Of a stretch of DNA of 34,708 nucleotides, positions 22,666 through 31,649 are shown one piece after another (the stretch's first letter is position 1; each line of letters starts with the position of its first letter). The stretch is taken from NCBI GenBank assembly GCA_964471535.1, contig CAYYHA010000021.1, forward strand, positions 1 through 34,708, written 5' to 3'. The DNA is from CAYYHA01 sp964471535. GTDB lineage: Bacteria; Myxococcota; Myxococcia; SLRQ01. The notes beneath the pieces are model-generated. The model was not told the origin of the DNA. It ran no database searches and saw only the letters and a list, made by a program, of their open reading frames with translations. The translations under genes and the position numbers were made by a program.

Positions 22666-24852
22666 ATGCTCCGGCGTCCGCTCCACGGCTCGGCCTGCCG
22701 CCTCCGCCTCAGCCTTGCCCGCCGGTGGCCGTTTCTGGGTCGGCTGCTCTTCCTCGCGGCGCTCCTGGAGGCCGGCTGCCCCAGGGAGACGCCCGCGCCG
22801 CCGCGCGCCGATGCGGACGCCGCCCAGGTGGTGATCGCCGGGACCGAGGCCGCGCCCGCACCGGCGCTGGGCGATCTCCCGGAGATTGCCAGCCGAGGAG
22901 AGCTGCGGGTCTTGGTGCCCGGCAGCGGCGAGCGCCTCCTGCCCCGCGCAGGGACGCCCCTCGAGGAGGACCGCCGCCTGATCCGCGAGTTCGCCCGGCG
23001 CCACCACCTCGCGCCGAAGTTCATCCTCGTCGGTGCGTACGACGAACTCTTGCCGCGCCTCATCCGCGGCGAGGGGGATCTCGTGGCGGCGCAGCTCTCG
23101 GTCACCGAGCGCCGCAGGGCAAAGGTGGCGTTCACCCGGCCCCTCTATACGGTCGACGAGATCCTCGTCGGCCGAAAGGGTGCCCCCATGCCCGAGACGC
23201 TCGAGGCGCTGCGCACCCGCTCGGTGCACGTGCGCGAGAGCTCGAGCTACGCGGAGACGCTGGCGGCGCTCGAGGTGCCCATCGTCCCCGTGCCCGAACG
23301 CCTCGACACCTTCGACATCGCCGAGGAGGTGGCGGAGGGCCTGCGCCCCCTGACCGTCGTCGACTCGCACCTGCTCGAGGCCATCGAGACCTATGAGTCA
23401 CGCCTTGCACGTGGCCTCGTCCTCGCCCGCGGCCGCCAGATCGCCTGGGCGGTGCGAAAGGACGTCCCCGAACTGAAGGCCGCGCTCGATGCCTTCCTCA
23501 TCGAGCGTTCTCTCACTGGCCACACCAAAGTGCGCTTCACCGGCGATCTCGACGGCATCCTGAAGCGGGGCGAGATCCGCGTGCTCACGCGCAACAACGC
23601 CGTCAGCTACTACCTCCACCAAGGAACGCCGCGTGGCTTCGATTATGAGCTTGCCCGCATGCTCGCACGGGATCTCGGCGTGCGCCTCGTGATGGTCGTG
23701 CCCCCGACCCGGAAAGACCTCATCCCCTGGCTCCTCGACGGCCGGGGCGATCTCATCGCTGCGTCGATGACCATCACTCCCGCGCGGGCCGAGCAGGTCC
23801 GTTTCACCCGGCCGTATCTCTACGTGCATGAGGTGGTGGTGCAGCGGGCCGACGAGCCGCCGCTGCGATCGATCCAGGATCTGGCGGGGCGCACGATCCA
23901 CGTACGCGGCAGCTCCAGCTACTACCGCACCTTGCGTGCCCTCCGGACCCAGGTCCCCTTCACCGTGGCCAGTGTCCCCGAGGACATGGAGACCGAGGAG
24001 ATCATCGATCACGTGGCCCGGGGCGAATTCGATCTGACCGTCGCCGATGAGCACATTGCGAAGGTCGAGATGACCTGGCGGGCGGACATCCGCGCCGAGC
24101 TTCGGCTGCCCGCAACGAGCGCCTCCAAGGAGGCCGGTGCGGACGAGAGTGGGGCCAAGCCCATCGCCTTCGCTGTTCGACCCACCGCCGAACGCCTCGC
24201 CCGCCGAGTCGACCGCTTCGTGGCCAAGATCTACCGCGGCCTCGAGTACAACATGGCCCGGCGCCGCTACTTCGAGAACAAGAAGTTCATCCGCCAGGCA
24301 AAAGCCGAGCGCGCGGGTGTTTCGGGACGTCTTTCTCCTTACGACGACCTCCTCAAGAAGTACTCGGCGATGTACGGCCTCGACTGGCGGCTGATGGCCG
24401 CACTCGCCTACCAGGAGAGCCACTTCGATCCCAACGCTGAGAGCTGGGTGGGTGCCCAAGGGCTCTTCCAGGTCATGCCGTCGACGGCCAAGGAACTCGG
24501 CTTCGACGACCCGAAGGATCCCGAGCAGGGCATCCACGCCGGCATCAAGTACTTCGCCCACCTTCTCGATCGGCTCGATCCCACGATCCCCTTCCGCCAA
24601 CGCGTGCGCTTTGCCCTGGCCGCGTACAACGCCGGCGTTGGCCACGTCTCCGATGCCCGGCGCATCGCTCGGCGAAAGGGCTGGGACCCCAACCGCTGGT
24701 TCGGGAACGTGGAGAAGGCGATGCCCCTGCTGCAGCGCCCCCGCTACTACCGAAAGGCGCGCTATGGTTATTGCCGTGGCTCCGAGACGGTGCGCTACGT
24801 CTCCGAGATCCAGAACCGCTACGACAACTACGTGAAGCTCTTTCCCAGATAG
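22666..24852 (+). CDS. Lytic transglycosylase with two solute-binding modules (MltF-like)
   Basis: 728 residues. The N-terminus has a basic region, a hydrophobic core and Cys in 'LLEAGCP', so it is probably an exported, perhaps lipid-anchored protein. Residues 80-290 and 305-530 are two successive type-3 periplasmic solute-binding-like domains. Both repeat the signatures: 'GELRVLVPGSGE' / 'GEIRVLTRNNAV', 'GDLVAAQLSVTERRRAKVAF' / 'GDLIAASMTITPARAEQVRF', and 'RSVHVRESSSYAETLAAL' / 'RTIHVRGSSSYYRTLRAL'. Residues 565-700 are a Slt-type lysozyme-like domain with catalytic E584 in 'ALAYQESHFDPNAES', then 'GAQGLFQVMP' and 'ALAAYNAGVGHV'. It would cleave the MurNAc-GlcNAc bond of peptidoglycan, forming 1,6-anhydro ends. 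Typical MltF has one solute-binding module and about 500 residues; this one has two. The 48 in-frame upstream codons are antisense to gpmA. Confidence 0.93.
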   Translation: MLRRPLHGSACRLRLSLARRWPFLGRLLFLAALLEAGCPRETPAPPRADADAAQVVIAGTEAAPAPALGDLPEIASRGELRVLVPGSGERLLPRAGTPLEEDRRLIREFARRHHLAPKFILVGAYDELLPRLIRGEGDLVAAQLSVTERRRAKVAFTRPLYTVDEILVGRKGAPMPETLEALRTRSVHVRESSSYAETLAALEVPIVPVPERLDTFDIAEEVAEGLRPLTVVDSHLLEAIETYESRLARGLVLARGRQIAWAVRKDVPELKAALDAFLIERSLTGHTKVRFTGDLDGILKRGEIRVLTRNNAVSYYLHQGTPRGFDYELARMLARDLGVRLVMVVPPTRKDLIPWLLDGRGDLIAASMTITPARAEQVRFTRPYLYVHEVVVQRADEPPLRSIQDLAGRTIHVRGSSSYYRTLRALRTQVPFTVASVPEDMETEEIIDHVARGEFDLTVADEHIAKVEMTWRADIRAELRLPATSASKEAGADESGAKPIAFAVRPTAERLARRVDRFVAKIYRGLEYNMARRRYFENKKFIRQAKAERAGVSGRLSPYDDLLKKYSAMYGLDWRLMAALAYQESHFDPNAESWVGAQGLFQVMPSTAKELGFDDPKDPEQGIHAGIKYFAHLLDRLDPTIPFRQRVRFALAAYNAGVGHVSDARRIARRKGWDPNRWFGNVEKAMPLLQRPRYYRKARYGYCRGSETVRYVSEIQNRYDNYVKLFPR

Positions 24853-24986
24853 CCCGGGCCATCCACCCGCCTCGTTCGTGGGAGCGTGGCAGCACGCTGA
24901 GCGCAGGGCGCCGCGAAGGTGTGGGCCGGAGCCGGGCCGAGCGCCGAGTAGAACCCGAGAGAACCCACCCCGAGGGAGCAAGGCCG

Positions 24987-25979
24987 ATGCGCCACCCCGC
25001 CGACGATCTCCGTCCACTGCCCCTCGCCGAGTTCGAGCGCCGCAGTGCCGAGTACGATGCCGCGGTGCTCCGCACGAAAGGCGTGGATCGCTTTTGCTCC
25101 TCTTCGGCGTGGATCCTTTCCGCGTACCAGAGCATCATGCCCACCCGCGCCCCCTTCATCCTCGAAGGCGACGCGGGATGGGTCGTCCTCGCCCGCGGCG
25201 TTCATGGCAACGTCGGTGCCTATCTGGAGCCCTTCGAGGCGGCGTGGGGCCTGGCGAGCCCGCTCATCGGCGACGACCCGCACCGGTTGGCCGAAGCGCT
25301 GGTGCACCACCTCGAGCGAAACCGGCACTGGCGCGTCCTGGTGCTCTCGGGGCTCCTGCGCGGCGGTGCGTGGATCGAGCCGGTGCGCAACGTGCTGATT
25401 CGCCGGTGGCGCGTTGGGTTCGGAGGCATCATGGGCCGGCGCCGCGCCGATCTTCGGGGAGGCGTGGATGGCTTCTTGTCCCGGCGCTCCGCCAAGTTTC
25501 GCGCCAACCTACGCCGCGGCCGGCGCCGCCTCGAGCAGACAGGCTTCCACTTTCAGCGCCTTGCTCCTCGGAGGGAGGAGGCGGGCCACGTGTATCGGCG
25601 CATCCTGCGGGTGGAGGCGCGAAGCTGGAAGGGGCGACAGGGCGGCGGACTGGCCGATCCCGCAATGGGGCGCTTCTACGGCCTGATGCTTCCTCGGCTC
25701 GCCGATCTAGGAGCACTGCGGGTGGTCTTCGTGCGGGATGGTGATCGGGACATCGCCTTCTGTTTCGGCGGCATCTACGACGGTGTCTACCGGGGTCTGC
25801 AGATGAGCTACGACGATGCCTACCGCCGGTATGGCCTGGGCAACCAGGCGCAGTTCGAGATGATCCACTGGCTCTGCGAAACGGGCGTGGAGAGCTACGA
25901 TTTGGGCCAGGACATCCCCTACAAGGCGCGCTGGTCCGACGCGAACCTCGAGTCGGTGGCCCTCTTCGCCGTGCGCTAG
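24987..25979 (+). CDS. FemAB/BioF2-like acyltransferase (GNAT superfamily)
   Basis: 330 residues from the ATG at 24987, preceded by GAGGGAGCAAGG. The protein looks like two GNAT-type halves, as in FemAB and the Acetyltransf_6 (BioF2-like) family. The C-terminal half contains 'SRRSAKFRANLRRGRRRLEQ', the basic helix typical of this family, then 'AFCFGGIYDGVYRGLQMSYD' and 'GLGNQAQFEMIHWLCETGVE' with 'YDLGQDIPYKARWSD' near the end, matching the usual 'hydrophobic-D-x-G...K..W' finish. Such enzymes transfer acyl or aminoacyl groups, sometimes to peptidoglycan peptides or exopolysaccharides. The adjacent lytic transglycosylase would fit a cell-wall role, but that is inference. The TAG stop shares CTAG with the convergent dehydratase gene. 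Confidence 0.85.
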   Translation: MRHPADDLRPLPLAEFERRSAEYDAAVLRTKGVDRFCSSSAWILSAYQSIMPTRAPFILEGDAGWVVLARGVHGNVGAYLEPFEAAWGLASPLIGDDPHRLAEALVHHLERNRHWRVLVLSGLLRGGAWIEPVRNVLIRRWRVGFGGIMGRRRADLRGGVDGFLSRRSAKFRANLRRGRRRLEQTGFHFQRLAPRREEAGHVYRRILRVEARSWKGRQGGGLADPAMGRFYGLMLPRLADLGALRVVFVRDGDRDIAFCFGGIYDGVYRGLQMSYDDAYRRYGLGNQAQFEMIHWLCETGVESYDLGQDIPYKARWSDANLESVALFAVR

Positions 25980-26959
25980 CGCCCGTCACCCCCTGGCCGC
26001 CGCTGGCGGGATGCATCGGCGGCGAAGATCTCACCGAGACGCTCGAGGTCGACGTTCCCGCCGCTGACGAGGACCCCCACCCGTCGCCCCGCTGCGGCCA
26101 CGCGCCCGGAAAGGAGGGCCGCGAGCGCTACGGCCCCGCTCGGCTCCACCACCAGTTTCAGGCGTGAGAAGAGCAGGCGCATCGCTGCGACGATCTCCTC
26201 GTCGGTGACCGTCACCATCTCGCTGACGTGCCGGCGCATCACCGCGAGGTTGTGTTCGCCGATGGCGCGGGTGCGCAGCCCGTCGGCGAGGGTCGTCGGA
26301 GCGCGGGGCAGGACCTCGATGCGGCCGCTGCGCCAGGAGCGCCCCGCGTCGTCGGCGCCCTCCGGCTCCACGCCGACGAGCCGCACCCGGCTGCCGCAGA
26401 GGGCCGCGGCGAGACAGGCACCGCTCAAGAGGCCGCCGCCGCCCACCGGTGCCACCACGAGGTCGAGGTCTGGCACCTCTTCGAGGAGCTCCAGGGTGGC
26501 CGTGCCCTGGCCGGCGATGATTCGCGCGTCGTCGTAGGGATGCACGAGGGTCAGCCCTTCCTCGTCGATGAGGCGTTGGCATACCGCCTCCCGTGCCTCC
26601 GCTTCGCATTCGACGATGCGAGCGCCGTAGGCCAGCGTGGCTTGCCGCTTCGACGCCGGTGCGTCGCGCGGCATGACGATGGTGGCAGAGAGACCGGCCA
26701 GGCGGGCGGCGAGGGCGACCCCTTGGGCGTGGTTCCCGCTGGAGTGGGTGACCACGCCCCGCACCGCGCCCAGTTGCACCACGGTGTTGTAGGCGCCGCG
26801 GAACTTGAACGCCCCCACCCGCTGGAAGTTCTCGCACTTCAGGTGCACCGAGGCGCCCGTCAGGCGATCGAGGGTGCTCGAGCGCAGCACCGGCGTTCGG
26901 TGGGCGACCCCAGAGAGGCGCTCGGCGGCATCGCGGACGATCTGCGGGGAGAGTTCCAT
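25976..26959 (-). CDS. Threonine/serine dehydratase-type PLP enzyme
   Basis: 327 residues, fold type II PLP enzyme. The Schiff-base lysine is K52 in 'VGAFKFRGAYN'. 'SSGNHAQGVALAA' is the substrate-binding Asn loop, and 'PVGGGGLLSG' is the phosphate-binding Gly-rich loop. 'VVEPSGAVALAALL' near the C-terminus is a conserved family segment. The length and the absence of an ACT-like regulatory domain fit the catabolic threonine dehydratase (TdcB type) or serine racemase, not the biosynthetic IlvA of about 500 residues. It deaminates threonine to 2-oxobutanoate or serine to pyruvate, or racemises serine; these cannot be separated by eye. Divergent from rlmN with 38 bases between starts. Stop overlaps the FemAB-like gene. 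Confidence 0.92.
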   Translation of the reverse strand: MELSPQIVRDAAERLSGVAHRTPVLRSSTLDRLTGASVHLKCENFQRVGAFKFRGAYNTVVQLGAVRGVVTHSSGNHAQGVALAARLAGLSATIVMPRDAPASKRQATLAYGARIVECEAEAREAVCQRLIDEEGLTLVHPYDDARIIAGQGTATLELLEEVPDLDLVVAPVGGGGLLSGACLAAALCGSRVRLVGVEPEGADDAGRSWRSGRIEVLPRAPTTLADGLRTRAIGEHNLAVMRRHVSEMVTVTDEEIVAAMRLLFSRLKLVVEPSGAVALAALLSGRVAAAGRRVGVLVSGGNVDLERLGEIFAADASRQRRPGGDGR

Positions 26960-26997
26960 GGGCTCGGTGGGCGCCGCCCGTGATACACCCCGAGGCC

Positions 26998-28122
26998 ATG
27001 TCGGCGGAAGGACGACGGCCCGAACAGTCGATGCTCAACGGAATGACCGAGGCGGCGGCGACGAAGGTGCTCGGTACCCTCGGCGCGCGTCCCGAGGAGG
27101 CGCGGAGGATCTACGCGGCACTGCTCCGAGAGCGAGCCGATTTGGAGGGCCTGCTTCATCTCCCCCAGGTGCGGCGGCGGGTGCTCGAGCGGGCGCGCGC
27201 CGCGTTGCGGGTGGGCCGGTTGCACGTGCTCGCACGCCACCGCGCAGCGGAGGACGGCTTCGTGAAGTACGTCTTCGCGCTCCCCGATGGACACCGCGTC
27301 GAAGCGGTACGCATCCCCCTCTTCGAGACGCACTACACCGTGTGCGTGAGCACACAGGTGGGCTGCCCGCTCGCGTGCACCTTCTGCGCCACCGGGCGCA
27401 TGGGGCTCGCGCGCAACCTCGGGGCGTGGGAGATCGTCGAGCAGCTCGCCATCGTCCGCGCCGAGGCGGACCGGCCGGTGCGCGGTGTCGTCTTCATGGG
27501 GATGGGCGAGCCACTGCTCAACTACGATGCCGTGATCACCGCTGCGCGGATCTTCTCTTCGCCTAGCGCCTTCGCCATTGGATCGAAGCGAATCACGGTG
27601 AGCACCGCAGGCGTGGTGCCGGCAATCCGCCGCTACACCGCCGAGGGGCATCGCTTTCGTCTCGCCGTCTCCCTGACCTCGGCCATCCCCGAGAAGCGCG
27701 CCGCCGTCATGCCGATCACACGCGGCTACGGACTGACAGAACTCATGGCGGCGGTGCGAGCCCATGCGCTGGCCCGCCGGCAGCGGGCGATGCTCGCCTA
27801 CGTGATGATTCGCGGCTTCAACACCGGCCGGGAGGATGCCCGGGCCCTGCGCGATCTCGTGGGAGACACGCCGGTGCTCATCGATCTCATCGACGTGAAC
27901 GATGCCACCGGCCGCTACCAACCTCCGACCCCTGCCGAGCTGGAGGCCTTCCGGGACCACCTGCAGATGCTGGGTGCACCGGTGGTAAGGCGCTACTCGG
28001 GAGGCAAGTCGGTCGAGGCGGCCTGCGGCATGCTCGTGGCTCGCGACGATGGCGGGGCAGCGCCGCGCGCCGGCGTTCAGTCCAACCGCTCGCTGGCGAC
28101 GGCGCAGATCTTGAAGCAGTAG
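26998..28122 (+). CDS. rlmN: Radical SAM rRNA/tRNA methyltransferase RlmN
   Basis: RlmN methylates C2 of adenine 2503 in 23S rRNA and of A37 in some tRNAs by a ping-pong radical SAM mechanism. From the ATG at 26998 the protein is 374 residues; a GTG at 26980 would add six. The [4Fe-4S] Cys motif C-x3-C-x2-C is C123, C127 and C130 in 'CPLACTFCATG'. The methyl-carrying Cys is C343 in 'GGKSVEAACGML', and C116 in 'THYTVCVSTQVGC' precedes the cluster. 'GVVFMGMGEPLLNYD' and 'RITVSTAGVVPAIRRY' are standard SAM and radical core stretches. An N-terminal helical HhH-like domain (15-80) binds RNA. Cfr (C8 methylation) is close, but housekeeping context favours RlmN. The 3' end overlaps the convergent transporter gene by 46 bases. 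Confidence 0.93.
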   Translation: MSAEGRRPEQSMLNGMTEAAATKVLGTLGARPEEARRIYAALLRERADLEGLLHLPQVRRRVLERARAALRVGRLHVLARHRAAEDGFVKYVFALPDGHRVEAVRIPLFETHYTVCVSTQVGCPLACTFCATGRMGLARNLGAWEIVEQLAIVRAEADRPVRGVVFMGMGEPLLNYDAVITAARIFSSPSAFAIGSKRITVSTAGVVPAIRRYTAEGHRFRLAVSLTSAIPEKRAAVMPITRGYGLTELMAAVRAHALARRQRAMLAYVMIRGFNTGREDARALRDLVGDTPVLIDLIDVNDATGRYQPPTPAELEAFRDHLQMLGAPVVRRYSGGKSVEAACGMLVARDDGGAAPRAGVQSNRSLATAQILKQ

Positions 28123-29732
28123 TCGCCGATGCGCTCCATGTTCCCCATCATGTCCAGGAAGATGAGGCCCTCTCGCACCGTGAGCTGACCGTCCTGCATG
28201 CGCTTCGCGTGCCGCTTGCGCGACTCGTCGCGCAGCTTGTCCACCTTTTCCTCGATGATCTTCGCCTCGGCGCGCACCGATCCGGTCTCGGGATCGAGCG
28301 CCCGGTCGGCCAGGGAAAAGAGCTGCATCAACAGGTGCGCCATCTCGTTCAGCTCGTCCTGGGCGGCGGAGATGATCGTGTGTTCCTTGTCGTAGCGGCG
28401 CTGGGCGAGCAGGACCAGGTTGGTGCAGTGGTCGGCCATCCGTTCGATGTCGCCCGCCAAGTCCAGGGTGCGCGTCAGCTCTGCCGCCTGCCGGTGGGTG
28501 ATCCCGGCCTGGGCCAGGTCGGTGCAAAACGCGACGATCGCATCCTCGAGGGCGTCCACCTCCGCCTCGGTGTGTTTGATGTGGTCGACGAGAGCGCCCA
28601 GCTTCTCGCGCGGCTGCACCAGCACCGTAGCCACCTCGGTGAACATCCCCGAGACGATGGAGAGCATCACCTGCAGCTCGCGACGGACCTCCTCCAGTGC
28701 GAGCCCCGGCGTCTCGAGGAGGGCGGTGGACAGGTGCTTGAGCTTCGGTCCCTCCTCCTTCTCGTCCTCGGAGTACGGGATCACCTTCATCACGACGTCG
28801 TGGAGGACGCGCACGAAGCCGATGAGAAGGGCGGTGTTGAGGATGTTGAAGGTGGAGTGGAAGGCGGCGAGGTGGGTCGTGGGTGACTCCAGCGGCGTGC
28901 CGGGGACCATCCAGTCGATGAGATCCATGAATGGATAGATGAGCGGCGCCACCCACAGCACCCCGAAGACGTTGAAGAGCGTGTGGCTCAAGGCCACGCG
29001 TTTCGCCATTCGGTTGGCGCCGATGGCCGCCAGGTTGGCGGTGATGGTCGTCCCCAGGTTCTCCCCGAGGACCATGGCGGCCGCGACGTCGAAGCCGATC
29101 CAGCCTGCGGCTGCCATGGTGAGCGTGATGGCCATCGTTGCAGAGCTGCTCTGCACGATGATGGTGAGGAGCGTGCCGATGAAGATGAAGAGGAGGATGG
29201 AGACGAAGCCGTGGTTCGCCCAGGCCTGCAGCCAGGCGAGCTGCTCGGGGTTGCTCTTCAGGTCGGGCACGCCGTCCTTCAGGAACTTCAGCCCGAGGAA
29301 GAGGAGGCCGAAGCCAACGAGCACCTCCGACCACTGCTTCGCCTTCTCATTGCCGAGGAAGGACAGGGGCACGCCGAGGCCGATCACCGGGAGGGCGAAG
29401 GCGGAGATCTTCACCTTGAAGCCGAGCAACGAGACCAGCCATCCGGTCACGGTGGTGCCGATGTTCGCCCCCATCACCGGCCCGATCGCCTGCTGCAGCG
29501 TGAGCAGCCCCGCGTTGGCGAAGCTCACGATCATGACCGTCGTCGCGCTCGAACTCTGTACGGCGGAGGTGATGAAAAAGCCCGAGAGCACGCCACTGAA
29601 GCGGTTCTGGGTGACGTAGGCGAGGGCCGCTCGCAGTCGTGTTCCCGCCACCTGCTGCAGGCCCTGCGAGAGGATGCGGAGGCCGTAGAGGAAGACGCCC
29701 AACCCGCCCAGGATGAGGAGGATCTCCTTCAT
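28077..29732 (-). CDS. Na/Pi cotransporter family protein with PhoU-like tail
   Basis: 551 residues. Residues 1-310 hold about 8-9 membrane segments with the two inverted QSSSAT repeats (59-64 and 194-199) that define the Na/Pi-cotransporter (NptA/YjbB, PF02690) family and form the transport core. Residues 340-551 are hydrophilic and helical, with two PhoU-like repeats ('RRELQVMLSIVSGMFTEVA', 'EHTIISAAQDELNEMAHLLM', 'MGNMERIGDYCFKICAVA'), as in YjbB-type proteins. Members move phosphate with sodium, often outward. 55 bases upstream of the start a Pho-box-like 7-4-7 repeat is visible, which would fit control by phosphate starvation. The ATG at 29732 begins the first hydrophobic segment directly. 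Convergent overlap with rlmN. Confidence 0.93.
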   Translation of the reverse strand: MKEILLILGGLGVFLYGLRILSQGLQQVAGTRLRAALAYVTQNRFSGVLSGFFITSAVQSSSATTVMIVSFANAGLLTLQQAIGPVMGANIGTTVTGWLVSLLGFKVKISAFALPVIGLGVPLSFLGNEKAKQWSEVLVGFGLLFLGLKFLKDGVPDLKSNPEQLAWLQAWANHGFVSILLFIFIGTLLTIIVQSSSATMAITLTMAAAGWIGFDVAAAMVLGENLGTTITANLAAIGANRMAKRVALSHTLFNVFGVLWVAPLIYPFMDLIDWMVPGTPLESPTTHLAAFHSTFNILNTALLIGFVRVLHDVVMKVIPYSEDEKEEGPKLKHLSTALLETPGLALEEVRRELQVMLSIVSGMFTEVATVLVQPREKLGALVDHIKHTEAEVDALEDAIVAFCTDLAQAGITHRQAAELTRTLDLAGDIERMADHCTNLVLLAQRRYDKEHTIISAAQDELNEMAHLLMQLFSLADRALDPETGSVRAEAKIIEEKVDKLRDESRKRHAKRMQDGQLTVREGLIFLDMMGNMERIGDYCFKICAVASERLD

Positions 29733-29787
29733 GCCACGGGCGCGGTGTACGGGATCCCCGCCTTGGGATCAACGGCCGAAGCGGAGT

Positions 29788-29805
29788 GTCACAGGGCTGT
29801 TACAA
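29788..29805 (-). promoter_or_regulatory. Pho-box-like operator upstream of the Na/Pi transporter
   Basis: On the - strand TTGTAAC-AGCC-CTGTGAC: two 7-base half-sites in direct orientation with a 4-base spacer, the 11-base period bound by PhoB/PhoP dimers. Each half-site keeps the TGT core and an A at position 6 of the E. coli CTGTCAT half-site; the rest is degenerate. It lies 55 bases before the start of the transporter gene, a suitable place for an activator. Confidence 0.45.
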
Positions 29806-29855
29806 AGCGCCGCAACCGATCGAGCGGCCGAGCTGGCGCACCTGCCCATGGCGCG

Positions 29856-31649
29856 TCACGCCGAGAGCAGCTGACGCTCCACCAGGCGATGGTAGAGCCC
29901 GCTTCGCGCCATCAGCTCGGCATGTCGTCCCACCTCCACCACCCGCCCGGCATCGAGCACCACGATCTTGTCTGCGTCGCGCACGGTGGCGAGACGGTGC
30001 GCGATGACGAAGGTGGTGCGCGTGTGCATCAGGCGGGCGAGTGCCTCCTGCACGAGCGCCTCCGATTCCGAGTCGAGGTTGCTCGTTGCTTCGTCGAGGA
30101 TGAGCAGGCGTGGATCGGCGAGGAGGGCGCGGGCGATGGCGATACGCTGGCGCTGCCCGCCGGAGAGGCGAACCCCGCGTTCGCCGATGCGGGTCTCGTA
30201 GCCCTTGGGGAAGGCGGTGATGAAGGTGTGCGCGTTCGCATCTCGCGCCGCCTGCTCGATCGCTTCCCGCGACGGATCCTCGGCGCCGTAGGCGATGTTC
30301 TCGGCGATGGTTCCCGAGAAGAGCACCGGCTCCTGGCTCACGACAGCGATGGCACGACGCAGCTCGGCGAGGCGCAGGCGCCGAACGTCCACGCCTTCGA
30401 AGCGCACCGCACCCGCATCCACATCGTAGAAGCGGAGCAAGAGGCGGGTGAGGGTGGTCTTCCCCGAACCGGAGGGGCCCACCACGGCGACCACCGTGCC
30501 GGGCTCGATGGTCAGGGTGACATCCTCGAGCACCGCTTCGTCGGGGCGGGAGGGGTAGTGGAAGGAGACGTGGTCGAACTCGGCGCGGCCCTTGCCCGGA
30601 GGCAACGGCACCGGGTCGTCCGGGTCCTGGATGGCGGGGACCTCGTCGATGATCTCGAAGAGACGCTCGGTCGCGCCTGCGGCCCGCTGCAGCGCGCCCC
30701 AGAGGCTGGCGAGGCTGCCCAGGGCCGCGCCGACGATGAGGGTGTAGAGCATGAAGGCGGCCAGCTCGCCGCCGCTCATCTCCCCCGCGGCGACCGCCCG
30801 CCCGCCGAGCCAGAGGATGGCCAGCGCCGCCGTGTAGCCCGCGACGGTGACCGTCGAGAAGAAGCTTGCACGCCAGCGGGCGAGGCGAACGGCGGCACGA
30901 AAGGCAGCCTCCACCCCGGCGGCGTAGCGGCGGCTCTCCTTCCCCTCGCGTACGAAGGCCTGCACCGTCTCGATGGCACCAACGATCTCCTGTGCACGGC
31001 CGCTTGCCTCGGCGAGGGCGTCCTGCACCCGCCGGCTCATCTTCCGGATGAAGCGTCCAAAAACGACGACCCCAATCGTCAGGGGTGGAACGATGCCCAG
31101 CATGGTCAGCGTGAGCTTCGGACTCTGCCAGACGAGCAGCACGAGGCCTCCGACGAGCTGCACCAGGTTCCGCAGCGCGATGGAGAGCTCGCTTCCCACC
31201 AGGCTCTCGATGACCGTGACGTCCGAGGACAGCCGTCCGATGAGTTCGCCGGTGCGTCGCTGGTGGAACCATTCGGGTGGCAAGCGCAGCACGCGGTCGA
31301 AGACGCGGCGCCGGATGTCGGCCACGGCGCGTTCACCGAGCCAGCTCATCAGGTAGTGGCGCACCCAGACGACAGCACCCTGTACCAGGAAGAGGCCCAG
31401 GAGGAAGATTGCCCAGCGGTCGAGGACCTCGATGGATCCCTCGGCCAGGCCGTGGTCGATGGCATAGCGAGCGGCCTGTGGATAGACGAGCCCCAAGCCG
31501 CTCGCGACCAAGAGGGAGAGCGTGGCCAGCACGAAGCGGATCCAGTGCGGGCGCACCAGGGCGAGGAGCCGGCGCAGGATGCCGAGGCGCGGCCGGCGAT
31601 GGGGTGCGCCCTCGTTGGCCACTGGGGCCGATGGGTCCTGCCGGGCCAT
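29856..31649 (-). CDS. ABC exporter, fused membrane and ATPase domains
   Basis: 597 residues, a half-transporter that should work as a dimer. Residues 25-330 form a six-helix type-1 exporter membrane domain. The ATPase domain follows with Walker A 'GPSGSGKTT' (391-399), Q-loop in 'VVSQEPVLFSGTI' (about 439), signature LSGGQ (495-499), Walker B 'LLILDE' (515-520) and the H-loop His at 551 in 'IAHRL'. All catalytic residues are present. Closest in look to MsbA/ABCB-type lipid or drug exporters. The start is the ATG at 31649, overlapping the stop of the preceding gene as TGATG, a strong sign of translational coupling. The frame continues upstream only in antisense. The substrate is unknown. Confidence 0.94.
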   Translation of the reverse strand: MARQDPSAPVANEGAPHRRPRLGILRRLLALVRPHWIRFVLATLSLLVASGLGLVYPQAARYAIDHGLAEGSIEVLDRWAIFLLGLFLVQGAVVWVRHYLMSWLGERAVADIRRRVFDRVLRLPPEWFHQRRTGELIGRLSSDVTVIESLVGSELSIALRNLVQLVGGLVLLVWQSPKLTLTMLGIVPPLTIGVVVFGRFIRKMSRRVQDALAEASGRAQEIVGAIETVQAFVREGKESRRYAAGVEAAFRAAVRLARWRASFFSTVTVAGYTAALAILWLGGRAVAAGEMSGGELAAFMLYTLIVGAALGSLASLWGALQRAAGATERLFEIIDEVPAIQDPDDPVPLPPGKGRAEFDHVSFHYPSRPDEAVLEDVTLTIEPGTVVAVVGPSGSGKTTLTRLLLRFYDVDAGAVRFEGVDVRRLRLAELRRAIAVVSQEPVLFSGTIAENIAYGAEDPSREAIEQAARDANAHTFITAFPKGYETRIGERGVRLSGGQRQRIAIARALLADPRLLILDEATSNLDSESEALVQEALARLMHTRTTFVIAHRLATVRDADKIVVLDAGRVVEVGRHAELMARSGLYHRLVERQLLSA

